53,117 nucleotides of DNA from Prochlorococcus sp. AG-436-C05 (GTDB taxonomy: Bacteria; Cyanobacteriota; Cyanobacteriia; PCC-6307; Cyanobiaceae). The first letter of the stretch is position 1. Every line of letters begins with the position of its first letter. The translations under genes and the position numbers were made by a program. Shown one piece after another: positions 1 to 9,444 of this stretch. Location of the stretch: NCBI GenBank assembly GCA_003209795.1, contig QCPB01000005.1, forward strand, positions 1 to 53,117, written 5' to 3'. Under the pieces are notes generated by a model that worked only from the letters and a program-made list of their open reading frames with translations, was not told the DNA's origin and ran no database searches.

Positions 1-354
1 CCATGTCAAAGGTTTAACATTATTTTCATCAGTAAATTCAACAACTAATCTTGTTTTTCCTGTAATGGGTTTACCTAATCTAATTTCTTTTATAGGGCCA
101 TTACCTTTAATTTTTCGAGGAGTTTTTAGTTCCCCAGGAAAATCTATCCAGAACCTATCTCCAAAAGAATTGCTACCTTTCTGAAAGTATGCTTCTAAAT
201 TTGTATTTGATTTGGTTCTTAATTCTAAAAATCCATTAGAATTAACCGCCCATGCTGCCAAAGCACTAGATGATTTAACAGGAGGAATAGCGGTATTAAA
301 AAATAAAAGAACATATAAGTAACGAAAAAGTTTATTGTTAAAAAACTTCGACAT
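1..354 (-). CDS. N-acetylmuramoyl-L-alanine amidase with AMIN domain (3' part outside window)
   Basis: Only the first 118 codons are present; the frame is open to the window edge. I translated it directly. It starts MSKFFNNKLF, has a hydrophobic export segment (about residues 10-35), then an AMIN-like beta domain (residues about 35-118, with FWIDFPGEL and IRLGKP..GKTRLVVEF). AMIN domains target periplasmic amidases to peptidoglycan, and in cyanobacteria this N-terminus usually precedes an Amidase_3 catalytic domain, which would lie outside the window. The ATG shares one base with the stop of the upstream nitrilase gene (TAATG), so the two are probably translationally coupled. The catalytic domain is inferred, not seen; another AMIN-domain secretion protein is possible. 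Confidence 0.7.
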   Translation of the reverse strand, partial: MSKFFNNKLFRYLYVLLFFNTAIPPVKSSSALAAWAVNSNGFLELRTKSNTNLEAYFQKGSNSFGDRFWIDFPGELKTPRKIKGNGPIKEIRLGKPITGKTRLVVEFTDENNVKPLTW

Positions 355-1181
355 TAATTTGCAAACAATTTATTTTTTCTATGCTTTAAGCTTGGCATCT
401 GTTCTCTAATCTTTTTTACTCTTTCTTTATCAGCTGGAGCTATTGCAGCACCCTGTGTTTTACCTGCATCAGACAAAACAGTTCCCCATGGGTCTATAAC
501 CATTGCATGACCATGACTTTGTCTTCTGCCATAATGAATACCAGTTTGAGCAGGAGCTACTACATATGCTGTATTTTCAATTGCCCTTGCTTGAAGTAAG
601 ATTTGCCAGTGATCTTTTCCTGTAAAAGCAGTGAAAGCAGCTGGAATCATAATTAGTTCAGCACCATTTGAAGACAAGTATCTATAAAGTTCAGGGAATC
701 TAACATCGTAACAAATAGATAGCCCTATTTTGCATAAACCTGGGACATCTACAACTGGGGGATATTCTGTCCCAGACAAGATGGTAGATGATTCCTTATA
801 TAAGTTTCCATCTGGTAAATCCACATCAAAGAGATGAATTTTGTCATATTTTGCCAAAACCTGTCCATCCTTACCAAAAAGTGCTGATCTATTTAAGGTA
901 TGTCTATCATCACCGGCAGGGACTGGATATCCACCTCCTAAAAGGAAAACTTGATATCGCTGAGACATAGTTTTGAGAAAATTAGTGCACTTTATTGACA
1001 ATTCAGAAGCTAATTTAAGCTTTTCATTATCTTCTCCTAAAAAAGCAAAATTCTCAGGCAGTCCAATTAATTCTGCACCCCTTCTTGCAGCTAATTCAAT
1101 TTGTTCTTCAGCTTCAGCAAAATTTGCTTCTAGATTAGAAGTACTTGTAATTTGCAGTGCAGCTACTAAAAAATCAGTCAA
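354..1181 (-). CDS. carbon-nitrogen hydrolase (nitrilase/omega-amidase family)
   Basis: This 275-residue protein is a soluble amidase of the nitrilase superfamily, which hydrolyses small carboxamides. The family triad is visible: Glu43 in LPENFAF, Lys114 in KYDKIHLFD and Cys157 in LSICYDVRFPELYR. The signature and length resemble the Nit1/omega-amidase branch, whose members remove deaminated glutathione or alpha-ketoglutaramate; which substrate is used here cannot be told. It sits 30 bases after the comB-like gene and overlaps the amidase gene downstream by one base, so a three-gene minus-strand operon is likely. Family assignment is firm, substrate is inferred. Confidence 0.88.
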   Translation of the reverse strand: MTDFLVAALQITSTSNLEANFAEAEEQIELAARRGAELIGLPENFAFLGEDNEKLKLASELSIKCTNFLKTMSQRYQVFLLGGGYPVPAGDDRHTLNRSALFGKDGQVLAKYDKIHLFDVDLPDGNLYKESSTILSGTEYPPVVDVPGLCKIGLSICYDVRFPELYRYLSSNGAELIMIPAAFTAFTGKDHWQILLQARAIENTAYVVAPAQTGIHYGRRQSHGHAMVIDPWGTVLSDAGKTQGAAIAPADKERVKKIREQMPSLKHRKNKLFAN

Positions 1182-1211
1182 GACTTTACTCCAAGAGAAC
1201 CAATTCGTAAA

Positions 1212-1946
1212 TTATGAGGCACGAATCACACCTCTTTCAGCTTGAAAAGGAACAATATCTAAACAATCAAGTTCAGAACAACATTTAAAATCATCCTCAT
1301 AATCACCAAGACTTGTCAATCTTTTGCCATGTGTTGCTGTCTTTAAGCATTGTAAAATATCATTTTCCCAAAAATACCAAAGTGCTAAGGCAGCTTGTAA
1401 TTCATCATTCGCAATATTGACTTCAGAATTAAAATTTGTTTTCAAGTATGAGGCCAGTGCGCCCGCTGCTAAAGAATCCTCCAGGGAATATGATCCCTCC
1501 CAGCCACTGCCCAGTATTAAAAGATTTTCAGTATTTAAAGAAATTATTTTATCAGCAACTGCCTTTCTATTAGGAAGTCCCATGGCAAATAAATGTTTTG
1601 CATTTTGAACTTCTTTCAATGATTTTGTACCATTTGTAGTACTCATAAAAAGTCTTTTGCCAAGAACAGTTTCTTTTTTTACTGATAAAGGAGAATTACC
1701 TAAGTCAAAGCCATCTATTTTTTTTCCACCTCTTTCCCCAAGCATTAGTCTCTTATCAGCAGGCCATTTCATAGCAGATGTTTTTAACAAATTTAAATCT
1801 GCAAAAACTTGTATTGAATCAGCTCCATTTTTTAAAGCCCAAGAAATTGTTGTAGTAGCCCTTAAAACATCAATTACTACAGCAACATCAGGATTTATTT
1901 CTGGAACATCATTTGCAACGTGGTAATAAGTAAGATTAATAATCAA
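1212..1946 (-). CDS. comB: 2-phosphosulfolactate phosphatase family protein (ComB-like)
   Basis: The 244-residue product matches the ComB fold family: an N-terminal VAVVIDVLRATTTI strand-turn motif, an STTNGTKSL motif near the middle and GSGWEGSYSLEDSLAAGAL further on. In methanogens ComB dephosphorylates 2-phosphosulfolactate on the way to coenzyme M. Cyanobacteria are not known to make coenzyme M, so the true substrate is uncertain; sulfolactate metabolism is one possibility. The start is TTG (complement of 1944-1946); no closer ATG keeps the conserved N-terminus. It is the first gene of a minus-strand run with the nitrilase and amidase genes, and a perfect TATAAT lies just upstream. Confidence 0.82.
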   Translation of the reverse strand: MIINLTYYHVANDVPEINPDVAVVIDVLRATTTISWALKNGADSIQVFADLNLLKTSAMKWPADKRLMLGERGGKKIDGFDLGNSPLSVKKETVLGKRLFMSTTNGTKSLKEVQNAKHLFAMGLPNRKAVADKIISLNTENLLILGSGWEGSYSLEDSLAAGALASYLKTNFNSEVNIANDELQAALALWYFWENDILQCLKTATHGKRLTSLGDYEDDFKCCSELDCLDIVPFQAERGVIRAS

Positions 1947-1962
1947 ATTTCGTTCTAGAATT

Positions 1963-1968
1963 ATTATA
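1963..1968 (-). promoter_or_regulatory. candidate -10 box of the comB-like gene
   Basis: Reading the minus strand there is a perfect TATAAT about 17 bases before the TTG start, which would leave a leader of roughly ten bases. No convincing -35 hexamer is at the right distance, which is common in Prochlorococcus promoters. Sequence match only. Confidence 0.35.
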
Positions 1969-2015
1969 GAAAACAGTTACTTACTTTGAATATTTTTTTT
2001 TAAACCCAAACTTAA

Positions 2016-2045
2016 TTGATAATATATCTATTAATTATTTATAAA
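2016..2045 (+). promoter_or_regulatory. candidate promoter of aroA
   Basis: TTGATA at 2016-2021 and TATAAA at 2040-2045 are separated by 18 bases, and transcription would begin near 2052, about 20 bases before the aroA ATG. It lies in the divergent spacer between comB and aroA. The AT-rich background makes chance matches likely. Confidence 0.4.
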
Positions 2046-2071
2046 AACTTAATCAATTTTTAATTTTGAAT

Positions 2072-3382
2072 ATGAATAATATCCGCACAGTTAAAGGTGG
2101 GGGAAATTTAAAAGGAAAAATAAAAGTACCTGGAGACAAGTCTATCTCACACAGAGCCTTGATAATTGGGAGTATTGCCGAGGGGGAGACGCTTATTGAG
2201 GGGTTTTTACATTCTGAAGATCCTCTTTCAACTGCTGATTGTCTTAGGAAATTGGGGGTAAATATTCCACAGATAAAAGAAAATGAGCCTTTTAAGATAT
2301 CAGGCTCTGGTCTAGATAGTTTTATAGAACCCAAAGAAATTCTCAATTGCGGAAATTCAGGGACTACAATGAGATTATTAATGGGGTTATTGGCAGGCCA
2401 AGAAGGTAAGAATTTTATTTTAACTGGAGATGATTCTCTCAATGAAAGACCAATGGGGAGAGTTAGCAAACCATTATCTTTGATGGGTGGCAGGATTTTT
2501 GGGAGAGAAAACGGTAGCAAAGCTCCAATTTCTATCGGAGGAAATAAACTTAAAGGTTGTATAATTGGGACCCCAGTAGCTAGTGCTCAAGTAAAATCTG
2601 CAATATTATTAGCTGGTCTTAAAGCATCTGGACCTACTTCAGTTATTGAGCCAGCATCTTCAAGAGATCATACTGAAAGAATGTTAAAAGCATTTGGAGC
2701 AGATATTGAGATAAGAGGTGAATTAGGAAGAAATATAGTTATTAGACCAGGAAAAACATTAGTTGGTCAAAAAATATTAATTCCTGGGGATATAAGCTCT
2801 GCAGCTTTCTGGATGATTGCTGCATCGATAGTCCCTAATTCAGACGTTTTAATTAAAAATATAGGATTAAATCCTACTAGAACAGGAATATTAAATGTTA
2901 TGGATTCAATGGGATGCAACTATGAGATAGTAGAAAAATCAATCATTGCTGGAGAGCCAATTGGATCTATTAATGTAAAGACTGCAAATAATTTAAGAGC
3001 ATTTACCATAGAAGGAGATATTCTCCCAAAGCTTATTGATGAAATCCCTATCCTTACAGTAGCGGCCTGTTTTTGTAAGGGAGTTTCAGAGATTAAAGAT
3101 GCACAGGAATTAAGAGTTAAGGAAACAGACAGATTAAAAGTGATGGCAAGACAATTACGTAAGTTTGGTGCAAAAATTTTAGAAAAGGAGGACGGATTAA
3201 TAATCACTGGAGAATCCGCATTCAATTCTGCTGAAGTAGATAGTGAGACTGATCATCGTGTATCAATGAGTCTTGCCATAGCTTCGCTTCTTGCAGAAGG
3301 TTCCTCAAAAATCTCTAGAGCAGATGCCTCTAACGTCTCTTACCCAAACTTTTGGGATGACCTTGCTAAGCTAACTAATTAA
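2072..3382 (+). CDS. aroA: 3-phosphoshikimate 1-carboxyvinyltransferase (EPSP synthase)
   Basis: This is the sixth step of the shikimate pathway, joining phosphoenolpyruvate to shikimate-3-phosphate. The family signatures are visible in order: [14 protein letters not shown] near the N-terminus, [16 protein letters not shown], the LNERPMGR loop, DHTERML and the RVKETDR motif near the C-terminus. At 436 residues it is full length. I place the start at the ATG of [10 protein letters not shown]; an in-frame TTG two codons upstream (2066) is less likely. The next gene begins 15 bases after the stop, so aroA, the methyltransferase and glmU may be one transcript. Confidence 0.95.
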   Translation: MNNIRTVKGGGNLKGKIKVPGDKSISHRALIIGSIAEGETLIEGFLHSEDPLSTADCLRKLGVNIPQIKENEPFKISGSGLDSFIEPKEILNCGNSGTTMRLLMGLLAGQEGKNFILTGDDSLNERPMGRVSKPLSLMGGRIFGRENGSKAPISIGGNKLKGCIIGTPVASAQVKSAILLAGLKASGPTSVIEPASSRDHTERMLKAFGADIEIRGELGRNIVIRPGKTLVGQKILIPGDISSAAFWMIAASIVPNSDVLIKNIGLNPTRTGILNVMDSMGCNYEIVEKSIIAGEPIGSINVKTANNLRAFTIEGDILPKLIDEIPILTVAACFCKGVSEIKDAQELRVKETDRLKVMARQLRKFGAKILEKEDGLIITGESAFNSAEVDSETDHRVSMSLAIASLLAEGSSKISRADASNVSYPNFWDDLAKLTN

Positions 3383-3396
3383 ATTAAAAAATTTTT

Positions 3397-4278
3397 TTGT
3401 CAGAATTAATTGAAGTTTTAACAAATGATGGAAGTTATTCATTGAAAAGTACACTTTTTCAAGAGAACTTCCATAGTATTAAAGGAGCCCTTGAGGAAAC
3501 AAAAGTTAAATTCACAAACCCTTCAGGTTTGCATAGATTCAAGAATAAATCTCTTAACGTATTAGATATTTGTTTTGGGCTTGGTTATAATTCTGCTTCA
3601 TTATTTAGTGATTTAATTAAACAAAATTCTTTATTAAATTGGTATGCTTTAGAAATTGATAAAAAGCCTCTTGAGTATTCTCTAAAGAATAATTATTTTC
3701 TAGAATTATGGCATCCGAAAGTTTTCAAGATTTTCAATTGTTTATATCAACAGAATCAATTTGAAGATCAATTTTTAAAATGTAAAATTATTTGGGGAGA
3801 AGCAAGAGAGCAAATTAATCATATTCCTCCTAGAATTAAATTCGATTTAATCTATTTAGACGGGTTTTCACCTCAAAAGTGTCCTCAAGTTTGGACTATT
3901 GAATTCTTATCTAAGGTTACAAAAAGTCTTAATCCTCAAGGCTATTTAATAACTTACTCCTCCTCAGCTGCAGTTAGAATGACATTAAGAAATCTTGGCT
4001 TAGAAATTTTTAGTATTAAGTCAAATTTAAATTTACAAAATCAGTGGAGTCAAGGTACAGTTGCAATAGCAAACTTCTCTAAAGAAAAATTTCAAAAGAA
4101 CTTATACTTTGATAAGTTATCTCCTATGGAAGAAGAACATCTATTAACTAAGGCAAGCATTCCTTATAGAGACCCTTATTTAAATTCAAAAACAGAAGAT
4201 ATCATTAAAGAAAGATTGAAAGAGCAATCTTTATCAAATCTCGCTACTACAAAAATATGGAGAGAAAAATGGAAATGA
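3397..4278 (+). CDS. mnmD: tRNA U34 methyltransferase, MnmD/MnmC N-terminal type
   Basis: The 293-residue protein looks like the stand-alone methyltransferase half of MnmC (DUF752). That enzyme methylates 5-aminomethyl-2-thiouridine at the wobble position of tRNA using S-adenosylmethionine. Visible evidence is an N-terminal EVLTNDGSYSL segment, a SAM-binding loop VLDICFGLGYNSA at about residues 55-67, a second-strand acidic ALEIDKKPLEY, and the DLIYLDGFSPQKCPQVWT motif typical of this family. The FAD-dependent oxidase half of E. coli MnmC is absent. The start is TTG, 15 bases after aroA. Function is inferred from the family. Confidence 0.78.
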   Translation: MSELIEVLTNDGSYSLKSTLFQENFHSIKGALEETKVKFTNPSGLHRFKNKSLNVLDICFGLGYNSASLFSDLIKQNSLLNWYALEIDKKPLEYSLKNNYFLELWHPKVFKIFNCLYQQNQFEDQFLKCKIIWGEAREQINHIPPRIKFDLIYLDGFSPQKCPQVWTIEFLSKVTKSLNPQGYLITYSSSAAVRMTLRNLGLEIFSIKSNLNLQNQWSQGTVAIANFSKEKFQKNLYFDKLSPMEEEHLLTKASIPYRDPYLNSKTEDIIKERLKEQSLSNLATTKIWREKWK

Positions 4279-4325
4279 CGAAGTCGACCTTCAAGAGTTA
4301 AATTTAGATATATATTTTAAAAATT

Positions 4326-5675
4326 ATGTTAAGTGTTGCAATATTGGCTGCAGGTAAGGGCACTAGAATGGAGAGCTCATTGCCAAAGGTTTTACATAAA
4401 ATTTCTGGCAAAAGTCTTTTGCAGAGAGTAATTGATTCATGTTTCGAATTAAATCCTAACCAAATTTTCATAATTATTGGCCACAAATCAAAAGAAGTAC
4501 AAGACTCAATTACAAAAAATCAAAAAGTTCAATTTGTTATTCAAGAACCTCAATCAGGGACTGGTCATGCTATCCAGGTACTCTGTAGAGAAGTAAAGAA
4601 AAGTGAAGGGAAACTTTTGGTCCTAAATGGCGATGTGCCGCTCATAAAGCCTAATACACTAAAAAAGCTTTTAAATTTACATGATAAAAAAAATGCAGAT
4701 GTTTCTTTAATAACAACAAAGAAAAAAAATCCTCATGGGTATGGAAGAGTTTTTTTAGAGGGTGATTTTATAGATAGGATTGTTGAAGAAAAAGATTGCA
4801 ATAATCAAGAAAGACTAAATCTATTAGTAAATGCAGGTGTTTATTGTTTCAACTGGGAAAATTTGTCAAAAATAATAAGTAACTTACAAAGCAATAATAA
4901 TCAGAAAGAAATTTACTTAACAGATACAGTATCTTTGCTAAAGAATTCCTTTGGCCTGGAGGTAGAGGATGATGGAGAGCTTCAAGGAATTAATAATAGA
5001 ATTCAACTATCAAAATGCGAAGATATTTTTCAGAATTCAATAAAAGAAAAGCATATGCTAAATGGCGTAACTTTCTTAAATAAAGCAAGTTGTTCAATTA
5101 GTGAAGAAGCCGAGATTGGCAAAGATGTAATCATAGAGGCTAATACTCATATAAGAGGAAGCTCCAAAATATTTAATAATTGTGTTATTGGGCCAAATAC
5201 TTATATTGAAAATTCTAATGTGGGATTACATTGTGAAATATCCAATTCAACTGTTTATGATTCTAAGATAATGGATCATATAAAAATTGGCCCCTATAGT
5301 CATATAAGACCTAACTCCAAAATATCTTCTTATAGCAAAATCGGTAATTTTGTTGAAATAAAAAATAGTCACCTAGAGGAAGAATCTAAAGTAAACCATC
5401 TAAGTTATATTGGCGATTCTATTATTGGAAGTTATACAAATATTGGAGCAGGAACTATTACTGCAAATTTTGATGGTCAGAAAAAGCATCAAACAAAAAT
5501 TGGTAAGAATTCCAGTATTGGAGCAAATACAGTTTTTGTGGCTCCGATTAATCTAGGAGAATCAGTAACAACAGGTGCTGGTTCAGTGATCACCAAAGAC
5601 TCCAAAGATAATTCATTAGCAATCTCAAGAACTAAGCAAGTAAATATAGACAATTGGGAAAGAAAGAAATCCTGA
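4326..5675 (+). CDS. glmU: bifunctional GlcNAc-1-phosphate uridyltransferase / glucosamine-1-phosphate acetyltransferase
   Basis: GlmU makes UDP-GlcNAc for peptidoglycan. The N-terminal nucleotidyltransferase domain carries the LAAGKGTRM signature at residues about 7-15 with SLPKVLH behind it, and later QSGTGHA and LNGDVPLI. The C-terminal half is a left-handed beta helix, visible as repeated hexapeptides (for example IGKDVI, IGPNTY, IGPYSH) and the acetyltransferase stretch [12 protein letters not shown]. Length 449 is normal. It ends one base before the end of convergent murF, so two cell-wall genes meet tail to tail. Confidence 0.95.
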   Translation: MLSVAILAAGKGTRMESSLPKVLHKISGKSLLQRVIDSCFELNPNQIFIIIGHKSKEVQDSITKNQKVQFVIQEPQSGTGHAIQVLCREVKKSEGKLLVLNGDVPLIKPNTLKKLLNLHDKKNADVSLITTKKKNPHGYGRVFLEGDFIDRIVEEKDCNNQERLNLLVNAGVYCFNWENLSKIISNLQSNNNQKEIYLTDTVSLLKNSFGLEVEDDGELQGINNRIQLSKCEDIFQNSIKEKHMLNGVTFLNKASCSISEEAEIGKDVIIEANTHIRGSSKIFNNCVIGPNTYIENSNVGLHCEISNSTVYDSKIMDHIKIGPYSHIRPNSKISSYSKIGNFVEIKNSHLEEESKVNHLSYIGDSIIGSYTNIGAGTITANFDGQKKHQTKIGKNSSIGANTVFVAPINLGESVTTGAGSVITKDSKDNSLAISRTKQVNIDNWERKKS

Positions 5676-5676
5676 T

Positions 5677-7050
5677 TTAATGAATTAATTTAATAATTTT
5701 TTCAAGCTGCCAACATCTGCTCCCTTTTATAAGGATAGAATCACCTTTTTTTGTGAATTTGTTGATCTCTTTAGGGACATCTTTAACATCATTTAAAACT
5801 AAAAATTTTTTCTTACCTTTTAGATAATTAGAATAAAATATTTCATTTTTTTTATCGCAAATAAATACACATTTTTCTATATCCGAATTGTTTATTAAGT
5901 TAAATATTTCTTGGTGATATTGTTCAGATTCTTTTCCCAATTCTTGCATACTTCCAAATATTAAAAAATGATTATGTGGTTTTTCTAGTAAGCTTTCAAT
6001 ACATGCCTTTACCGATTCTGGAGAGGCATTATATGATTCATCATATATTGTCGTTTTCCATGATTTAAGAATTTTATTCCTTCCTTCTAAACTAACAAAA
6101 TTAAACTTATTAAATTTTTCAAAATCAATCCTTAACTCTTTTGCAACTGCGTAAGCAAACAAGAAATTTGAAGCATTGTGAAAGCCGTCAAATGAAATTT
6201 CAAAGGTATTCGCTTCTATTAAAATTGTTTTTTGAGATGGATTATAAAATCCTCGCAAATTATTATCTTCCTTAAAACTCTTCTTATGCTTTTCTATATT
6301 TAATAATTCTACTTTTATTACTCTACCTTGCCAGGATTTTTTTAGAATTTCCTCTAAAAAAGGATCATTGGCTGGGATAATTACAACTCCATTTGGATTT
6401 AAAAACTTAGTAATTTCACACTTAGCATAAGTAATATTCTTCTTCGATCCTAACAATCCAATATGGGCTGTCCCAATGTTAGTAATAACTGCAATATCGG
6501 GTTCACTATATTTAGATAAATTTCCGATCTGTCCAGGACCTCTCATACCCATCTCAAGGACCAAAACTTTATCTTCTATATCTGTCGCAAGAATAGTAAG
6601 ACCAACCCCAATCTCATTATTGAAATTTGCATGGGAAAGTTTGATTTTTCCGAGTTTCTTTAAAACTTCACCCATCATTTCTTTTGTTGTTGTCTTACCG
6701 ACTGAACCAGTTATTGCAATCAAAGGGATATTTAATTTTTTCCTTTTGAGCAATGTTAATTCTTGAAATGCCTCTAAAGTGTCATTTACAACCCAACAAG
6801 GGAAATTACTAGGAAGTAATTTCTGCATACCTTCTTTAATTACTACTGACCTAACTCCTTTCTTTAAAACCTCTGGAAGAAAACTATGTCCGTCAAAATT
6901 TTTTCCTTTGATAGCTACAAAAAGATCAGTTTTTAATAAAGTTCTACTATCAATACTGATATTTTTAAAATTTAATAAATCGTTTTTAGCTTCTCCCAGA
7001 TTTCTAATATCACCCAAAACATCATTTACTTCTGATAAAGAAAGGTCCAT
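5677..7050 (-). CDS. murF: UDP-N-acetylmuramoyl-tripeptide--D-alanyl-D-alanine ligase
   Basis: MurF adds D-Ala-D-Ala to the UDP-MurNAc tripeptide, the last cytoplasmic step of the peptidoglycan precursor. The Mur-ligase ATP loop is seen as ITGSVGKTTTKEM, followed by HANFNNEIGVGLT and VLEMGMRGPGQI, and the later YDESYNASPESV motif. An N-terminal substrate domain of about 100 residues precedes it, with DSR and FDGHSFLPEVLKKG. Length 457 is usual. It is the last gene of menD-menB-glgA-murF, starting 12 bases after glgA ends. The unrelated company of menaquinone-type, glycogen and wall genes reflects synteny rather than pathway. Confidence 0.94.
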   Translation of the reverse strand: MDLSLSEVNDVLGDIRNLGEAKNDLLNFKNISIDSRTLLKTDLFVAIKGKNFDGHSFLPEVLKKGVRSVVIKEGMQKLLPSNFPCWVVNDTLEAFQELTLLKRKKLNIPLIAITGSVGKTTTKEMMGEVLKKLGKIKLSHANFNNEIGVGLTILATDIEDKVLVLEMGMRGPGQIGNLSKYSEPDIAVITNIGTAHIGLLGSKKNITYAKCEITKFLNPNGVVIIPANDPFLEEILKKSWQGRVIKVELLNIEKHKKSFKEDNNLRGFYNPSQKTILIEANTFEISFDGFHNASNFLFAYAVAKELRIDFEKFNKFNFVSLEGRNKILKSWKTTIYDESYNASPESVKACIESLLEKPHNHFLIFGSMQELGKESEQYHQEIFNLINNSDIEKCVFICDKKNEIFYSNYLKGKKKFLVLNDVKDVPKEINKFTKKGDSILIKGSRCWQLEKIIKLIH

Positions 7051-7062
7051 TTAAAAACTATC

Positions 7063-8514
7063 TCATACTTTCTTTAAAGATGGATCAGCCGATTGTCCGT
7101 AAGAGAACTTTTCAACTTCAGCTAAATCTGGCGATGGCTCTTTTATTCCACAAACATCTTTATACATAATTTCGTATTCGAGAGCTGATCTCTGCCAACT
7201 AAATTCCTCGCTCATAGCTCTTTTTTGTAATAATTTCCAACTATCTTTATGTCTAAAGGCCTCCCAAGATCTTACTAAAGCAGTATAAAAGTCAATAGGT
7301 TCGAAACGATCAAAGCAAAAACCTGTTCCACTATTATTTTCTGGATCATGAGGCAAAACAGTATCAACCAGACCTCCAACTCTCCTTACTATTGGGATAG
7401 AACCATACCTCATTGCTAGCAATTGGCTAATACCGCAAGGTTCAAATCTACTAGGCATTAAGAATGCATCAGAGCCGCCATAAATAAGCCTTGCCAAAGA
7501 ATCATCATAGGTAAGAAACACTGAGAATCTTCCAGGGTAATCTAAAGCTAATTGCCATAATCCAGACTCTAAAGACCTATCTCCTGTTCCTAAAACAGCT
7601 ATTTGAGAATCTGTATATGCTAGTAATCTTCTAGAAACTTGTAAAAGTAAGTCAACACCTTTCTGATCTACTAACCTACTAACCATCCCTAGAAGATATT
7701 TTTTACTATTAACTTCAAGGCCCATTTCTTTCTGAAGAATTTTCTTGTTTTCCAACCTGTTTTCTATGCTTTTAATACTAAATTTTGCAGGCAAAACAGA
7801 ATCTTTTGCTGGGTTCCATTCATCTAGGTCAATTCCATTAAGAATTCCCCTCAATTTACCAGATATGTAATTTAGTAATCCTTCAAGACTTTCCCCATAC
7901 TCATGGGTTTTTATTTCATCTGCATAAGTTGGAGAAACAGCATTTACTCTATCTGCATACAACATTGCCGCAGCCATTGTATGATCTCCATGCATATACC
8001 AAGGACACCAAGTCATTTTTTCTAGCTTCCATCTCCAGGGGCCTTGATATTTTAAATTGTGAATTGTGAAAACAGTACTAATTTCAGGATCCGGATGCAT
8101 CCATACTGGAATCATTCCGGTGTGCCAATCATGACAATGAAGAACTTGAGGTTTCCAAAAATTCCAAGCCAATTCTGAGGTAGCACTAGCAAAAAAGGTA
8201 AATCGCCAATCCTCGTTCTCCCCTCCATATATTTGGTCAGAATCAAATGCTGGATGACCGACTAGGTAAATCACATAATTATGTATTGGATGTTTTGCTT
8301 CATATACAGCAAAATCAGTACTCATAGTATTTGCTCTAAATACTGGTTCATTCGATACCTTTAAAAGGCTCCACAATTTCCCATAGCCTGGAATTATTAC
8401 CCTTACATCATGACCAAGTTTTATCAAAGATGGAGGTAACGAACCAACCACATCTCCCATACCTCCAACTTTGATCATTGGAGCACATTCGGCAGCGGCA
8501 AGAAGAATTCTCAT
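7063..8514 (-). CDS. glgA: glycogen synthase (ADP-glucose type, GT5)
   Basis: GlgA elongates alpha-1,4-glucan chains with ADP-glucose. The ADP-glucose binding motif is present near the N-terminus as [10 protein letters not shown] (residues 15-24; KTGGL in many relatives). Further on come [22 protein letters not shown] and the C-terminal retaining-glycosyltransferase signature [17 protein letters not shown] with a catalytic-site Glu. Length 483 is standard. It lies 36 bases after menB and 12 before murF on the same strand. The partner branching enzyme glgB is encoded elsewhere in this window (35742). Confidence 0.95.
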   Translation of the reverse strand: MRILLAAAECAPMIKVGGMGDVVGSLPPSLIKLGHDVRVIIPGYGKLWSLLKVSNEPVFRANTMSTDFAVYEAKHPIHNYVIYLVGHPAFDSDQIYGGENEDWRFTFFASATSELAWNFWKPQVLHCHDWHTGMIPVWMHPDPEISTVFTIHNLKYQGPWRWKLEKMTWCPWYMHGDHTMAAAMLYADRVNAVSPTYADEIKTHEYGESLEGLLNYISGKLRGILNGIDLDEWNPAKDSVLPAKFSIKSIENRLENKKILQKEMGLEVNSKKYLLGMVSRLVDQKGVDLLLQVSRRLLAYTDSQIAVLGTGDRSLESGLWQLALDYPGRFSVFLTYDDSLARLIYGGSDAFLMPSRFEPCGISQLLAMRYGSIPIVRRVGGLVDTVLPHDPENNSGTGFCFDRFEPIDFYTALVRSWEAFRHKDSWKLLQKRAMSEEFSWQRSALEYEIMYKDVCGIKEPSPDLAEVEKFSYGQSADPSLKKV

Positions 8515-8550
8515 TGATAGTTATTTAAAAAGTTCTTTTGAAAAAATTCA

Positions 8551-9408
8551 CTAGGGAGTCCACTTATAGTCAGAAAAATCAGGTGGACGCTTTTCAAGAA
8601 AGGCATTTCTACCTTCTTGAGCTTCTTTAGTCGAATAAAATAATTGAGTTGTGTATCCAGATAATTCTTGGATACCAGCAATTCCATCATTCTCCGCATT
8701 GAATGAAGCTTTAAGAATACGAATAGCAGTTGGGCTGTTTCGTAAAATCTCTCTTGCCCAGATTACACCCTCAGCTTCTAATTCTTCAATCTTTGTAATT
8801 GCATTTATCAAGCCCATCTCTAGAGCTTCCTTGGAATTATATTTTCTACATAAAAACCAAATTTCCTTTGCTTTTCTTGGACCAACAAGTCTAGCCAAAT
8901 AACCAGATCCAAATCCTGCATCAAAGCTACCAACTTTTGGACCTGTTTGACCAAATATTGCATTCTCAGAAGCGATACTTAGATCACAAATCAAATGAAG
9001 AACCTGACCTCCTCCGATCGCAAAACCAGGAACTAAGGCGATAACCACTTTGGGCAAACTTCTAATTAATCTTTGTAGTTCAAGTACATTTAATCTCTGT
9101 TTCCCTTCATCATTTTCATATCCATTTTCCCCTCTAACACTCTGATCTCCTCCAGAACAAAAAGAATAAATGCCTTTCTTATCAGGTCCAGCTCCTGTAA
9201 AAAGAACCACCCCAATACTTTCATCATTTCTCACAACATTAAATGCATCAATAAGCTCATCTACAGTTTGGGGTCTAAATGCATTTCTTTTATCAGGTCG
9301 ATTAATTGCTATTCTCGCAATGCCCTCATCTAATTTATGAAACAATATATCTTCATAAGATTTACATTGTGACCAATTTAAAGTTGTTTTCCCAGGTAAG
9401 ACTTTCAT
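8551..9408 (-). CDS. menB: 1,4-dihydroxy-2-naphthoyl-CoA synthase
   Basis: MenB is a crotonase-fold enzyme that closes the second ring of the naphthoquinone. In cyanobacteria this leads to phylloquinone, the A1 electron carrier of photosystem I. The oxyanion-hole motif CSGGDQS is at residues 84-90, followed by [11 protein letters not shown] at about 129-139 and the catalytic loop [15 protein letters not shown] at about 154-168. The C-terminal [10 protein letters not shown] is typical. Length 285 is normal. It follows menD by 36 bases, so two enzymes of the same pathway are together. Confidence 0.96.
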   Translation of the reverse strand: MKVLPGKTTLNWSQCKSYEDILFHKLDEGIARIAINRPDKRNAFRPQTVDELIDAFNVVRNDESIGVVLFTGAGPDKKGIYSFCSGGDQSVRGENGYENDEGKQRLNVLELQRLIRSLPKVVIALVPGFAIGGGQVLHLICDLSIASENAIFGQTGPKVGSFDAGFGSGYLARLVGPRKAKEIWFLCRKYNSKEALEMGLINAITKIEELEAEGVIWAREILRNSPTAIRILKASFNAENDGIAGIQELSGYTTQLFYSTKEAQEGRNAFLEKRPPDFSDYKWTP

Positions 9409-9444
9409 GAATCCTAATTATTCGAAAATAGAAAATAAATAAAT

